NCBI RefSeq assembly: GCF_026898095.1
Contig: NZ_CP114015.1
Coordinates: 930,001-994,000, forward strand
Reading direction: 5' to 3'
Source: Arthrobacter sp. ATA002
GTDB taxonomy: Bacteria > Actinomycetota > Actinomycetes > Actinomycetales > Micrococcaceae
DNA: 64,000 nt
Notes under the pieces: generated by a model
What the model saw: the letters and a program-made list of their open reading frames with translations, nothing else
Database searches by the model: none
What the model was told of the DNA's origin: nothing
Shown here: in pieces, positions 19,401 through 28,028 of the stretch
Layout of the letters: every line of letters begins with the position of its first letter
Numbering within the stretch: the first letter of the stretch is position 1
Position numbers and translations under genes: made by a program

Positions 19401-20916
19401 CGCGTTCATGGTGGTGCGCGGAGCCCGGCCCGGCCTCCGCGGCGGCTACCTGCTGGCGGGTCAGGTGCTGCTGGCAGTGCTGACCGCCCTGGTGGCGGCG
19501 GATCTGGACCTGACCGTACACGGCACATTCATTGCGGTGGCACTCGTGGTGGCCGGACAGCAGGCAGCGCGGACCCTGTTGCAGGGGCGGTATGGCGCTG
19601 CGGGGCTGGGCTGGCTGGGAGCGGTGGCGCTCTGGGGAAGCGCCGGTGTGCTGATCCTCCTGCCCCTGGTTTACGCAGTTGTCTCCTACGACGATACCCA
19701 GCGCCACGTGGTCGTGATCTGCCTGTCCCTGCTCCTTGCCATGGCGGCAGCAGTTAGCGTCCTGGACCGGAACGCCGAAGTCCTGTACCCCGCGGTGTAT
19801 GCGGTGGGAATGCTGCCGCTGGTACTCACCGACGTGTTTGCCTTCGGCGGCGCGGCACCGCTGAGCCTTGCCTCCGCAGGCGTCGTCCTGCTGGTTCTCG
19901 CTGCGGCTGCCCTGGCAGGGGAAACCCGCAGTAACGTCAGCGCCGCCGTGCGGAACCCGGCGCTTGCCGGTCTCGCGCTGTTCTGCGCGCTGGCATTTAC
20001 CCTGGGCGAACTGGACGGGCAGGGACTGCTCACCGGGATGGCCGTCCTGCTGCCGGCTGCGGCCTTCCTGGCGGTTTCCTTTACCCGCGGCCTTCCACTG
20101 CTGACCGCCGCGACCGTGGCCCTGGTCCCGGCCGCGGCCTTCCTCATCCAGTCGTGGTTCGTCCGGGACGTGCTGATGATCATTCCGCACCCCGCCGCGG
20201 CCCGGCTGGGCTCCGGCTTCACGGCCGCACTGCTGCTGTACGCGGCGGGCTACGTGCTGTCGATCCTGGCGCCGACCGCAGGCACGGTGCTGCGCCGGCG
20301 CATCCTTGCTTCCGGAGCCGCAGTCATTGCTGCCGGCGCGGGCGTCTCTGCCATGCCGTACGACCACATTTCAGCCGTGTACGGATCCGTGGTGCTTGCC
20401 GCTGCCGTGGCAGCTGCCGTGCTTGAATTCCCGCCGGCCCGGCGGGAACTTGCCGGAGAAGCCGCCGCACTGGTTGCCGCCCTGGCTGTCCAGCGGATCA
20501 TCTGGTACGTGATTGACGGAGCAGACTGGTTCTGGTTCCTGCAGTACTGGGTGGTCATCCTGGCGGCACTTGCCGCCTATGAATACAGCCGGGGCCGGGC
20601 ACCGCGCGGCACGGCTGTGCTGTCGGCATCGGCGGCGCTGCTTTCCTGCACGGGGCTAACCAGTATCCTCAGTGCAGACACCGGTGAGCAGGTGTGGGCG
20701 CTGCTGGCACACGCCGGACTCCTGGCATTCGGCGTGACAACAGACAGGCGCCTCTTCACTGTGTGGGGAGCGGCGGGCGTTGCCCTGGCCGTTCTTTGGT
20801 ACCTGCGCGGGTACACTTTCCTGCTCCTGGCTCTGCTCGCTGCCGCATTGATTGCACTGGCAGTGTGGCGCCTAACCCGCGTGCGTTCCAACGCTGCGGC
20901 TGACGGCGGGAACTAG
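16471..20916 (+). CDS. very large multi-pass membrane protein, function unknown
   Basis: I do not recognise a named family. ATG 16471, nine bases after GGGGGG, gives 1481 residues; an upstream GTG at 16432 lacks a ribosome site. One membrane helix spans residues 4-20. A low-complexity Pro/Ser/Ala-rich stretch follows at about 70-165. From about residue 200 to the end there are dozens of hydrophobic Ala/Leu/Val helices. Two consecutive units near residues 660-886 and 887-1112 align without gaps over most of their length at an exact offset of 226 residues; GYEVL and GYETL, GGYLLAGQ in both, and TLWVMF and TLWVLF are matching points. No catalytic motif is visible. Large DUF2339-type proteins have a similar layout, but that is only a resemblance. 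It is flanked by tuf and the S10 region and is probably transcribed alone. Confidence 0.75.
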   Translation: MGTLLTVLVLILTGIGFALGWTSHRAASSRRAAAAEDTLAASASGVVSRAYNDGFRAGYRSALAAAGASVSGEQAPARQAGSAQATAERSPGPPSPSPAPAAFSPPVAFGVSAPSSSPSAFGTPAAAARPVPPPSTPLLPGPPPGPPAPDEDRFRGSPEAAPPKPLPWVQPDTDPVPSPEQLAGQAAAQEARKLSRDLRNINITLYAACLLLVAAASLFIGLAIPEGARFAGVTLVAGLFYAGGLVIHARSGRLRPAAVAFTGTGLALIPVVGLALHNLVLHDAPLAWLGTSATGTAAFAYAAARLDSRVVAYLSMTFLLSTALASGASMRSGIIWYFLFTVLLATAVSLVAMRRPAWLGNIYLDAFVRAHRYLVPAAAAVALLTAGELGGWQFSFLFLGFSCYYAVVYLQSALRERLYSSYGCRAAATVGLTALTYMITEDTAAAVLALALLLLVQAAGLLALRRRYSELAGEQYFDSDYVFLIVLQILAGLAAGQSAAGWLPGGSTGQVLFTATAAAVLLTCMAGAWAVAGVPEALPAGAALLGFLGRLNGETGTFWPAVVLGALLTGYYSVRAVRSSEPAQQRLWLWARGAAAVLAAVVPLAVLEGAGADDRETWTWALAAGGAALILNQLGSVLFLARGRSGKRVRAGLETVRRETPVLAATAGGAALLALWLRYTEHPEAAVTLWVMFSALSVNVLTSLVLRPFFRRWTWFEWIGPAGFAGAALLGADLLGMRGYEVLAAGALAYSMFMAVRGARVGCRGGYLLAGQGLLSVLVGLTAADLDYSVHEQFMAVALSVVLQQVLRALLQDRIAGAGMDQFGTTAQWGSVGILVLLAVAYGAFAADPLTWVQPVLLLMAAGSAMFIQLAVAGRRAGGRPVPFAGVSLAAAAALVTVLTAGLRLAEDPQTILTLWVLFAALAVNVLVSLVLFQLFAERYWLERVTPAAFAAAGVLGAGLLGIRGYETLTVAALGYCAFMVVRGARPGLRGGYLLAGQVLLAVLTALVAADLDLTVHGTFIAVALVVAGQQAARTLLQGRYGAAGLGWLGAVALWGSAGVLILLPLVYAVVSYDDTQRHVVVICLSLLLAMAAAVSVLDRNAEVLYPAVYAVGMLPLVLTDVFAFGGAAPLSLASAGVVLLVLAAAALAGETRSNVSAAVRNPALAGLALFCALAFTLGELDGQGLLTGMAVLLPAAAFLAVSFTRGLPLLTAATVALVPAAAFLIQSWFVRDVLMIIPHPAAARLGSGFTAALLLYAAGYVLSILAPTAGTVLRRRILASGAAVIAAGAGVSAMPYDHISAVYGSVVLAAAVAAAVLEFPPARRELAGEAAALVAALAVQRIIWYVIDGADWFWFLQYWVVILAALAAYEYSRGRAPRGTAVLSASAALLSCTGLTSILSADTGEQVWALLAHAGLLAFGVTTDRRLFTVWGAAGVALAVLWYLRGYTFLLLALLAAALIALAVWRLTRVRSNAAADGGN
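18448..19803 (+). repeat. two in-frame copies of a 678-bp coding unit
   Basis: Unit boundaries are approximate (18448-19125 and 19126-19803). Anchor points all lie exactly 678 bases apart: GTAACGCTGTGG 18529 against TTGACGCTGTGG 19207, the GY codons 18685 against 19363, the CAG codon 18904 against 19582, and the TGG codon 18955 against 19633. The copies have clearly diverged at the DNA level, so the duplication is old. Confidence 0.8.
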
Positions 20917-20936
20917 GGTGCGGCGCCGGGCTGGTC

Positions 20937-20942
20937 TATCAT
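20937..20942 (+). promoter_or_regulatory. -10 box for a leaderless small gene
   Basis: TATCAT is followed by exactly six bases and then ATG 20949, so a transcript would start on the start codon. No ribosome site is present. Confidence 0.45.
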
Positions 20943-20948
20943 CGACAG

Positions 20949-21080
20949 ATGGAATTACTGATTATTCTCGCCGTGGTGCTGGCAGTGGCAGGCTCCGTGG
21001 CCTGGGGCAGGCGGAAATTCCGGCGTGAGATCGACCGGGCCAAGCGCATCCGGCGGGCCAACCGGGACCCCCGGTCCTAG
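20949..21080 (+). CDS. 43-residue single-pass membrane peptide
   Basis: This short gene encodes MELLIILAVVLAVAGSVAWG followed by a strongly basic tail (RRKFRREIDRAKRIRRANRD). Residues 2-19 form one membrane helix and the charged tail should remain in the cytoplasm. No Shine-Dalgarno sequence precedes it, but a well-placed -10-like box suggests leaderless expression. It follows the large membrane protein by 32 bases. I do not know its function; it resembles small basic membrane peptides common in actinobacteria. Confidence 0.55.
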   Translation: MELLIILAVVLAVAGSVAWGRRKFRREIDRAKRIRRANRDPRS

Positions 21081-21146
21081 GGGACGGTAACCGGACAGAC
21101 CCGCGCGCCGCCGGCGGCCCGGTTTTCGGACGAGCGTCGGCTGCGT

Positions 21147-21152
21147 TAGACT
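21147..21152 (+). promoter_or_regulatory. candidate distal -10 box for the S10 operon
   Basis: TAGACT lies about 435 bases before rpsJ, with TTTTCG (21123-21128) 18 bases upstream as a weak -35. Confidence 0.35.
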
Positions 21153-21220
21153 GGCACCTGTCGACTTGCCGGTGACCGCTGCTTCCCCTGGAACCACGCA
21201 CCGGAGAAGATACAGTCGGA

Positions 21221-21250
21221 TTGGCGGAATCTCCGCGAATCTGGCAGACT
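21221..21250 (+). promoter_or_regulatory. candidate proximal promoter for the S10 operon
   Basis: TTGGCG and CAGACT are separated by 18 bases, a reasonable main-sigma promoter. The start would lie near 21257. Confidence 0.4.
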
Positions 21251-21587
21251 AGAGAAGTTGTTCAAGCGCTTTGGTGCCCGCATGTGCTCGGCCGGCCGGT
21301 TTCTGCCGGCAACCGGTGCATGGTGAGATATCGTCCCGGTCAGGATAATGCCTGACGCAGGGTCGGATCCTTCAGGGTAAAAGCCCATATATAACCCGCC
21401 CCCAATCTTGCCCGGGTATCGCAGATCCAGAATCCGCGACACGCCCGAGCGCGGGGGTCGGAGCCTCGGCAGGGTGAGGAACCCGGATTTATCCGGATTC
21501 AGTCTGTTGGAGGAGTGCCAGGCCGTAAAGGCAGCTAGGTGCAAAAACTGTACAGAGAGCAATACTCGAAGAAAGAGGCACGACGCC

Positions 21588-21896
21588 ATGGCGGGACAAA
21601 AAATCCGCATCCGGCTGAAGTCGTATGACCACGAGGTCATCGACGTATCAGCGCGGAAGATCGTTGAGACGGTCACGCGTGCAGGCGCAACGGTAGTAGG
21701 CCCCGTGCCGCTGCCCACGGAAAAGAACGTGTACTGCGTTATCCGTTCGCCGCACAAGTACAAGGACAGCCGCGAGCACTTTGAAATGCGCACGCACAAG
21801 CGTCTGATCGACATCATTGACCCCACGCCTAAGGCCGTTGACTCGCTGATGCGTCTCGACCTGCCTGCAGACGTGAACATCGAAATCAAGCTGTAG
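21588..21896 (+). CDS. rpsJ: 30S ribosomal protein S10
   Basis: S10 is a 30S head protein that also joins NusB in antitermination. ATG 21588 after AAAGAGG gives 102 residues, [20 protein letters not shown] at the start, the normal size. The frame is open upstream, but the N-terminus is fixed by homology. It is the first gene of the S10 operon, and rplC starts 15 bases later. Confidence 0.98.
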
Positions 21897-21911
21897 GGGG
21901 AGCGGATACTT

Positions 21912-22567
21912 ATGTCTACTTCACTTACACGCCAGGTCAAGGGCCTTCTGGGCACCAAGCTGGGCATGACCCAGGTCTGGGACGAGAACAACAAGCTCAT
22001 CCCCGTCACCGTCGTTCAGGCTGACTCAAACGTTGTTACGCAGCTGCGCAACGCGGAGAAGGACGGCTACACCGCCGTGCAGATCGGCTACGGCCAGATC
22101 GACCCGCGCAAGGTGACCAAGCCGCTGGCCGGCCACTTTGAAAAGGCAGGCGTCACGCCTCGCCGCCACGTTGTTGAACTGCGCACCGCAGATGCCGACA
22201 CCTACGAACTGGGCCAGGAACTCTCCGTTGAGATTTTCGAAGCCGGCCAGAAGGTCGACATCACCGGAACCTCCAAGGGCAAGGGCTTTGCCGGTGTCAT
22301 GAAGCGTCACGGCTTCCACGGCGTCGGTGCCTCCCACGGTGCACACAAGAACCACCGTAAGCCCGGTTCCATCGGTGGCGCATCCACCCCGGGCCGCGTC
22401 TTCAAGGGCGTTCGGATGGCTGGCCGTATGGGCGCCGTCCGCCACACCACCATGAACCTCACGGTTCACGGTGTGGATGCCGAGAAGTCGCTCCTGCTGA
22501 TCAAGGGTGCCGTTCCCGGCGCCCGCGGCCAGGTCGTCCTCGTACGCACCGCCGTGAAGGAGCTTAG
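21912..22567 (+). CDS. rplC: 50S ribosomal protein L3, stop codon lost by an apparent 1-base deletion
   Basis: L3 is an early-assembly 50S protein near the peptidyl-transferase centre. ATG 21912 opens [20 protein letters not shown], and [19 protein letters not shown] and [16 protein letters not shown] are conserved. As given, the frame runs without a stop into rplD. Adding one G to the GG at 22559-22560 turns the end into V-K-G-A-stop (TAG 22565-22567), the usual L3 terminus, and gives 218 residues. The rplD ribosome site and ATG remain in place. I take the apparent L3-L4 fusion as a sequence error. Confidence 0.9.
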
Positions 22568-22571
22568 TCTC

Positions 22572-23186
22572 ATGGCTAACGAAACCACTGTTGAATTCCC
22601 CGCAGCGCTCTTCGACGTTCAGACGAACGTTCCGCTTCTGCACCAGGTAGTAGTTGCTCAGCTTGCAGCTGCCCGCCAGGGTACGCACAAGACGAAGACC
22701 CGCGCAGAGGTCTCCGGTGCCGGCCGCAAGCCGTTCAAGCAGAAGGGTACCGGCCGCGCCCGTCAGGGTTCCATCCGTGCTCCTCACATGACCGGTGGTG
22801 GCGTCGTCCACGGGCCGACGCCCCGCGACTACAGCCAGCGCACCCCCAAGAAGATGATTGCCGCCGCGCTTCGCGGTGCACTCTCCGACCGGGCACGCAA
22901 CGGCCGCATTCACGTGCTGGAAACCCTGGTAGCCGGCGATACGCCGTCGACCAAGGCCGCACGCGAGTCCCTGCGTTCACTGACCGACCGCAAGAACATG
23001 CTCGTTGTCATCGAGCGCGCCAACGATGTTGCTGCACTGTCCGTGCGCAACCTCACCGCTGTTCACGTGATCTACGTAGATCAGCTGAACACGTACGACG
23101 TGCTGGTTGCTGACGACGTGGTCTTCACCAAGGCTGCCTACGACGAGTTCGTCGGCAAGAACACTGTCAAGGAGGACGCCAAGTGA
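22572..23186 (+). CDS. rplD: 50S ribosomal protein L4
   Basis: L4 lines the exit tunnel and in some bacteria represses its own operon. ATG 22572, after AAGGAG at 22558-22563, gives 204 residues opening [17 protein letters not shown]. The tunnel-loop segment [19 protein letters not shown] is intact. It lies in frame with the upstream L3 gene only because the L3 stop appears to be lost. The stop overlaps the rplW start (GTGA). Confidence 0.95.
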   Translation: MANETTVEFPAALFDVQTNVPLLHQVVVAQLAAARQGTHKTKTRAEVSGAGRKPFKQKGTGRARQGSIRAPHMTGGGVVHGPTPRDYSQRTPKKMIAAALRGALSDRARNGRIHVLETLVAGDTPSTKAARESLRSLTDRKNMLVVIERANDVAALSVRNLTAVHVIYVDQLNTYDVLVADDVVFTKAAYDEFVGKNTVKEDAK

Positions 23187-23487
23187 GCGCGACCACCGCA
23201 AGGACCCCCGCGACGTGGTGCTGGCACCCGTCGTTTCGGAAAAGAGCTACGGCCTGATCGACGAAGGTAAGTACACCTTCCTGGTCGACCCCCGCTCCAA
23301 CAAGACCGAGATCAAGCTGGCCGTGGAGAAAATCTTCTCCGTCAAGGTCGACTCGATCAACACCATCAACCGTGCCGGTAAGCGCAAGCGGACCAAGTTC
23401 GGATGGGGACAGCGCAAGAACACCAAGCGCGCCATTGTCACCCTGAAGGACGGCACAATCGACATCTTCGGCGGTCCGCTCAGCTAG
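23183..23487 (+). CDS. rplW: 50S ribosomal protein L23, apparent 1-base deletion near the start
   Basis: L23 lies at the tunnel exit and docks trigger factor and SRP. GTG 23183 overlaps the rplD stop and reads M-S-A-T-T-A, but then the frame is wrong. One extra A at about 23200 joins it to [20 protein letters not shown] and the rest of a normal L23 of 101 residues. A shorter start at GTG 23215 would need no repair, but it has no ribosome site and loses conserved N-terminal residues. Confidence 0.9.
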
Positions 23488-23517
23488 GGCGGAGACCACT
23501 TTAACGAGGAATAAATA

Positions 23518-24357
<840 letters not shown>

Positions 24358-24369
24358 GAGCCTGGAAAC

Positions 24370-24651
24370 ATGCCACGCAGCCTGAAGAAAGGCCCCTTCG
24401 TCGACCAGCACCTGTTCCTTAAGGTAGCGGCCGAAAACGAAAAGGGCACCAAGAACGTCATCAAGACGTGGTCCCGCCGTTCGATGATCATCCCCGACAT
24501 GCTCGGGCACACGATCGCCGTACACGATGGACGTAAGCACATTCCGGTGTTTGTCACGGAGTCGATGGTCGGGCACAAGCTCGGCGAATTCGCCCTGACG
24601 CGGACATTCCGCGGCCATGTGAAGGACGACCGCAAGGGCAAGCGCCGCTAG
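24370..24651 (+). CDS. rpsS: 30S ribosomal protein S19
   Basis: S19 pairs with S13 in the 30S head. The protein has 93 residues with [15 protein letters not shown] at the N-terminus and [16 protein letters not shown] at the C-terminus. Length and motifs are normal. It starts 12 bases after rplB. Confidence 0.98.
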   Translation: MPRSLKKGPFVDQHLFLKVAAENEKGTKNVIKTWSRRSMIIPDMLGHTIAVHDGRKHIPVFVTESMVGHKLGEFALTRTFRGHVKDDRKGKRR

Positions 24652-24689
24652 GCGCTGCTCTTTCGGCAGAAGACGAGAGAAGGAAAGCA

Positions 24690-25055
24690 ATGGAAGCCAA
24701 GGCAATTGCGCGTCATATCCGCGTAACGCCTATGAAGGCCCGGCGCGTCGTCAACCTTGTTCGTGGCAAGCAAGCGAATGAGGCAATGGCAATTCTGAAG
24801 TTTGCCCCCCAGGCAGCATCGGAGCCGGTACTTAAGGTAGTTCAGTCGGCCATGGCCAACGCACGTGTCCTCGCGGACCGTGACGGCCTGGCCTTCAACG
24901 AGGGTGACCTCTTCATCAGCGAAGCATTCGTTGATGAAGGGCCCACCATGAAGCGGTTCCAGCCCCGTGCCCAGGGCCGCGCGTACCGCATCAACAAGCG
25001 GACCAGCCACGTCACCGTGGTTGTCGCAACCCCCAAAATCGAGGAGGAACGCTAA
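24690..25055 (+). CDS. rplV: 50S ribosomal protein L22
   Basis: L22 lines the exit tunnel beside L4. ATG 24690 after GAAAGGAAAG gives 121 residues. The hairpin-loop segment [21 protein letters not shown], which contacts macrolides in other bacteria, is intact. rpsC starts directly at the next base. Confidence 0.98.
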   Translation: MEAKAIARHIRVTPMKARRVVNLVRGKQANEAMAILKFAPQAASEPVLKVVQSAMANARVLADRDGLAFNEGDLFISEAFVDEGPTMKRFQPRAQGRAYRINKRTSHVTVVVATPKIEEER

Positions 25056-25886
25056 GTGGGACAGAAGGTTAACCCGCACGGGTTCCGACTCGGCATCACC
25101 ACTGACCATGTGTCGCACTGGTTTGCTGACAGCAACAAGCCGGGCCAGCGCTACAAGGACTTCGTCCGCGAGGACATCAAGATCCGTCAGCTGATGTCCA
25201 CCGGCATGGACCGTGCCGGCATCGCCAAGGTTGAGATCGAGCGCACCCGTGACCGTGTCCGCGTGGATATCCACACGGCCCGCCCGGGTATCGTCATCGG
25301 ACGCCGCGGCGCAGAGGCAGACCGCATCCGCGGCGAGCTGGAGAAGCTCACCGGCAAGCAGGTTCAGCTGAACATCCTCGAGGTCAAGAATCCCGAGATG
25401 GAAGCCCAGCTTGTTGCCCAGGGCGTTGCTGAGCAGCTCTCTTCCCGCGTGGCTTTCCGCCGTGCGATGAAGAAGGCCATCCAGTCCGCACAGCGTGCCG
25501 GCGCCAAGGGTATCCGTATCCAGTGCTCCGGCCGTCTGGGCGGCGCTGAAATGAGCCGTTCGGAGTTCTACCGCGAAGGCCGTGTGCCCCTGCACACCCT
25601 CCGCGCGCAGATCGACTACGGCTTCTTTGAAGCCAAGACCACCTTCGGCCGCATCGGCGTGAAGGTTTGGATCTACAAGGGTGACGTTACCGCCAAGGAA
25701 CTGGCTGCACAGCAGGCTGCTGCACCGTCCCGCGGACGTTCCAGCGACCGTCCGGGCCGTGGCCCGGCCGACCGCGGAGACCGCCGTCGTCGTCCCGAGC
25801 GTGCCGACAAGGCCGCCGCGCCTGCTGCTGCAGAGGCTCCGGCCGCTGAGGCAGCCGCTCCCGCAGCAGAAGGAGGACAGGCTTAA
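25056..25886 (+). CDS. rpsC: 30S ribosomal protein S3
   Basis: S3 forms the mRNA entry channel. GTG 25056 starts immediately after the rplV stop, behind GAGGAACG. The KH domain shows [16 protein letters not shown]. The protein has 276 residues, with an Arg/Ala/Glu-rich low-complexity tail from about residue 220 ([19 protein letters not shown]), an extension usual in actinobacterial S3. Confidence 0.97.
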   Translation: MGQKVNPHGFRLGITTDHVSHWFADSNKPGQRYKDFVREDIKIRQLMSTGMDRAGIAKVEIERTRDRVRVDIHTARPGIVIGRRGAEADRIRGELEKLTGKQVQLNILEVKNPEMEAQLVAQGVAEQLSSRVAFRRAMKKAIQSAQRAGAKGIRIQCSGRLGGAEMSRSEFYREGRVPLHTLRAQIDYGFFEAKTTFGRIGVKVWIYKGDVTAKELAAQQAAAPSRGRSSDRPGRGPADRGDRRRRPERADKAAAPAAAEAPAAEAAAPAAEGGQA

Positions 25887-26303
25887 ATGCTTATCCCACG
25901 TCGAGTCAAGTTCCGCAAGCAGCACCACCCGGGTCGTTCCGGCGCTGCTACCGGCGGCACCGCAGTCAGCTTTGGCGAGTGGGGTATTCAGGCTCTGACG
26001 CCTGCATACGTCACCAACCGCCAGATCGAAGCTGCACGTATTGCCATGACGCGCCACATCAAGCGCGGCGGTAAGGTCTGGATCAACATCTACCCTGACC
26101 GTCCGTTGACGAAGAAGCCGGCCGAAACCCGCATGGGTTCCGGTAAGGGTTCCCCGGAGTGGTGGGTTGCAAACGTCAAGCCGGGCCGCGTTCTCTTTGA
26201 GATCTCCGGTGTTAATGAAGAGGTAGCTCGTGAGGCCCTGCGCCTGGCGATCCATAAGCTGCCGTTGAAGGCACGCATTGTGCGTCGCGAGGGTGGTGAA
26301 TAG
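25887..26303 (+). CDS. rplP: 50S ribosomal protein L16
   Basis: L16 binds near the A site. The protein has 138 residues and opens [17 protein letters not shown]. The conserved GEWGIQAL and [20 protein letters not shown] segments are intact. It starts directly after the rpsC stop. Confidence 0.98.
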   Translation: MLIPRRVKFRKQHHPGRSGAATGGTAVSFGEWGIQALTPAYVTNRQIEAARIAMTRHIKRGGKVWINIYPDRPLTKKPAETRMGSGKGSPEWWVANVKPGRVLFEISGVNEEVAREALRLAIHKLPLKARIVRREGGE

Positions 26304-26305
26304 AA

Positions 26306-26638
26306 ATGGCAATTGGTTCAAAGGAACTGGCACCGAAGCAGCTGGACGGCTTCGATAAGGACCGTCTCGTCGAGGAACTTCGCAAGGCCAAGGAAGAGCT
26401 GTTCAACCTCCGCTTCCAGTCCGCAACCGGCCAGCTGGAAAGCCACGGCCGCCTGCGCGTCGTAAAGCGCGACATCGCTCGCATTTACACCGTGCTGCGT
26501 GAGCGCGAGCTGGGGATTCGTCCCGAGGTTGTTGCTCCCGTTGAGGAAGCAGCTCCCGAAAAGGCAGCGAAGAAGTCCAAGAAGAAGGCTACTGAGTCTG
26601 AAGCTGAAGCCAAGGTCGCTGAGGATGATGCCAAATGA
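26306..26638 (+). CDS. rpmC: 50S ribosomal protein L29 with acidic/basic tail
   Basis: L29 lies at the tunnel exit beside L23. The conserved core ([20 protein letters not shown]-like region and the RRDIAR-type helix) covers about residues 10-72. The protein is 110 residues, longer than the usual 65-80, because of an Ala/Glu/Lys-rich C-terminal tail from about residue 78. The stop overlaps rpsQ by four bases. Confidence 0.95.
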   Translation: MAIGSKELAPKQLDGFDKDRLVEELRKAKEELFNLRFQSATGQLESHGRLRVVKRDIARIYTVLRERELGIRPEVVAPVEEAAPEKAAKKSKKKATESEAEAKVAEDDAK

Positions 26639-26940
26639 GTGAAAACAAGAATGAGGCAGCAGTGACAACTGACGCAAACGGAGCCGATGCCCGCGGGTAC
26701 CGGAAGACCGCACGCGGCTACGTGGTTTCGGACAAGATGGACAAGACCGTTGTTGTCCAGGTTGAAGACCGCGTCAAGCACGCCCTGTACGGCAAGGTGC
26801 TTCGCCGCACCTCGAAGCTCAAGGCCCACGACGAGCAGAATGCTGCCGGCGTTGGAGACCTCGTGCTGATCGCCGAAACCCGGCCGCTTTCCGCTACCAA
26901 GCGGTGGCGCCTGGTCGAGATCCTCGAGAAGGCCAAGTAA
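26635..26940 (+). CDS. rpsQ: 30S ribosomal protein S17
   Basis: S17 is an early 16S rRNA binder. The protein has 101 residues. The OB-fold core begins near residue 20 ([20 protein letters not shown]) after an Ala/Asn-rich extension. ATG 26635 overlaps the rpmC stop. It is the last gene before a strong hairpin. Confidence 0.97.
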   Translation: MSENKNEAAVTTDANGADARGYRKTARGYVVSDKMDKTVVVQVEDRVKHALYGKVLRRTSKLKAHDEQNAAGVGDLVLIAETRPLSATKRWRLVEILEKAK

Positions 26941-26965
26941 CTAAAGCAGTACATCCGGCCGGCCG

Positions 26966-27000
26966 CCGGCGGGCCGCTCCCTGAGGGAGGAGCCCGCCGG
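26966..27000 (+). terminator. terminator-like hairpin after rpsQ
   Basis: A 9-bp stem (26966-26974 with 26992-27000) encloses a second 5-bp stem (CTCCC/GGGAG) with a TGA loop. No U tract follows. Confidence 0.65.
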
Positions 27001-27018
27001 TAACCGCCAACCGGCGAC

Positions 27019-27062
27019 AGGGCCCCGGCCGCGTTATCATCCGATTTCGCATCCGGGGCCCT
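27019..27062 (+). terminator. second hairpin between rpsQ and rplN
   Basis: AGGGCCCCGG and CCGGGGCCCT form a perfect 10-bp stem around a 24-base loop, followed by TTCG. It may back up the first hairpin. Confidence 0.45.
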
Positions 27063-27297
27063 TTCGCGGTAAACTTGAAATCTTGTCTGTGCGGTGCGGA
27101 AGTGTGTCCAGTTTTGGACCAGGCATCCTCACCGCCGTATGAGACAAAAGCCCGATAATCTTGTTCGGCACTGCACCGCGGCCACGCTGCGGCGCCGCCC
27201 CTGCGGGGGAGTGCTGAGTACCAGTATTACGGGGTCCACCCATATCCGTTCCGCAAGGCTCAATAGATGAGAACCGGCGCGACGACAGGAGTTATAA

Positions 27298-27666
27298 GTG
27301 ATTCAGCAGGAGTCGCGGCTTAAGGTCGCCGACAACACTGGTGCCAAGGAAATCTTGACCATCCGTGTTCTCGGTGGATCCGGACGCCGCTACGCAGGCA
27401 TTGGCGACACCATCGTTGCCACCGTCAAGGATGCAATTCCCGGCGGCAACGTCAAGAAGGGCGATGTGGTCAAGGCCGTCATCGTTCGCACCAAGAAGGA
27501 ACGCCGTCGCCAGGACGGTTCCTACATCAAGTTCGATGAGAACGCTGCAGTGATCTTGAAGAATGACGGAGACCCCCGCGGTACCCGCATCTTCGGCCCG
27601 GTCGGCCGCGAGCTTCGCGACAAGAAGTTCATGAAGATCATTTCGCTGGCTCCGGAGGTGCTGTAG
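27298..27666 (+). CDS. rplN: 50S ribosomal protein L14
   Basis: L14 contacts the 30S subunit at bridge B8. The protein has 122 residues and starts at GTG 27298. It opens [20 protein letters not shown], and [19 protein letters not shown] is conserved. It is the first gene of the spc operon. Confidence 0.98.
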   Translation: MIQQESRLKVADNTGAKEILTIRVLGGSGRRYAGIGDTIVATVKDAIPGGNVKKGDVVKAVIVRTKKERRRQDGSYIKFDENAAVILKNDGDPRGTRIFGPVGRELRDKKFMKIISLAPEVL

Positions 27667-27669
27667 TCC

Positions 27670-28028
27670 ATGGCAAAAATCAAGAAGGGTGACCTGGTAC
27701 AGGTCATCAGCGGAGCAACTGCTGCCCGCGGCGGAGACCGCGGCAAGCAGGGCAAGGTCCTGAAGGTTTACACCGACACGAACCGCGTCCTGGTTGAAGG
27801 CATCAACACGGTTAAGAAGCACACCAAGGTTGGACAGTCCTCCAAGGGCTCCAAGACCGGTGGCATTGAAACCGTCGAAGCCCCCTCCACGTTTCCAACG
27901 TCGCAATCGTTGACCCGGAAACGAAGAAGCCGACCCGTGTTGGCTACCGCCAGGAAATCGTCGAAAAAGACGGCCGTGAGCGCACTGTGCGTATCCGCGT
28001 CGCCAAGGGCTCTGGGAAGGACCTCTAA
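27670..28028 (+). CDS. rplX: 50S ribosomal protein L24, apparent 1-base deletion
   Basis: L24 starts 50S assembly. ATG 27670 gives [20 protein letters not shown] and is normal up to GGIETVEAP. One extra A between 27885 and 27886 then restores [18 protein letters not shown] and continues to VAKGSGKDL and TAA 28026-28028, giving 119 residues. Without it the frame runs on to an unrelated tail ending at 28035. The repaired stop overlaps the rplE start by one base, as is normal here, which supports a sequence error. Confidence 0.92.

Larger units (their letters stand above)
21081..21587 (+). other. S10 operon promoter and leader region
   Basis: This 507-base stretch has no convincing gene. It holds two promoter candidates: TAGACT at 21147-21152, and TTGGCG (21221-21226) with CAGACT (21245-21250), 18 bases apart. 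The implied leader is about 330-430 bases and includes the hairpin CCGGAT-TT-ATCCGG near 21485-21498. Leaders of S10 operons are known sites of L4 feedback in enterobacteria; whether this one works that way is unknown. Confidence 0.5.
26941..27297 (+). other. gap between S10 and spc operons
   Basis: No gene is seen here. Two hairpins lie at 26966-27000 and 27019-27062. Downstream there is a -10-like TAAACT at 27070-27075 with a weak -35 and a GATAAT at 27154-27159, so rplN may have its own promoter. The rplN ribosome site is GACAGGAG near 27284-27291. Confidence 0.45.

Noticed and set aside
21912-23186. A 424-residue L3-L4 fusion protein as a new ribosomal protein
   Set aside because: One added G restores the standard L3 end, L4 keeps its own ribosome site and start, and similar breaks occur in 13 other places.
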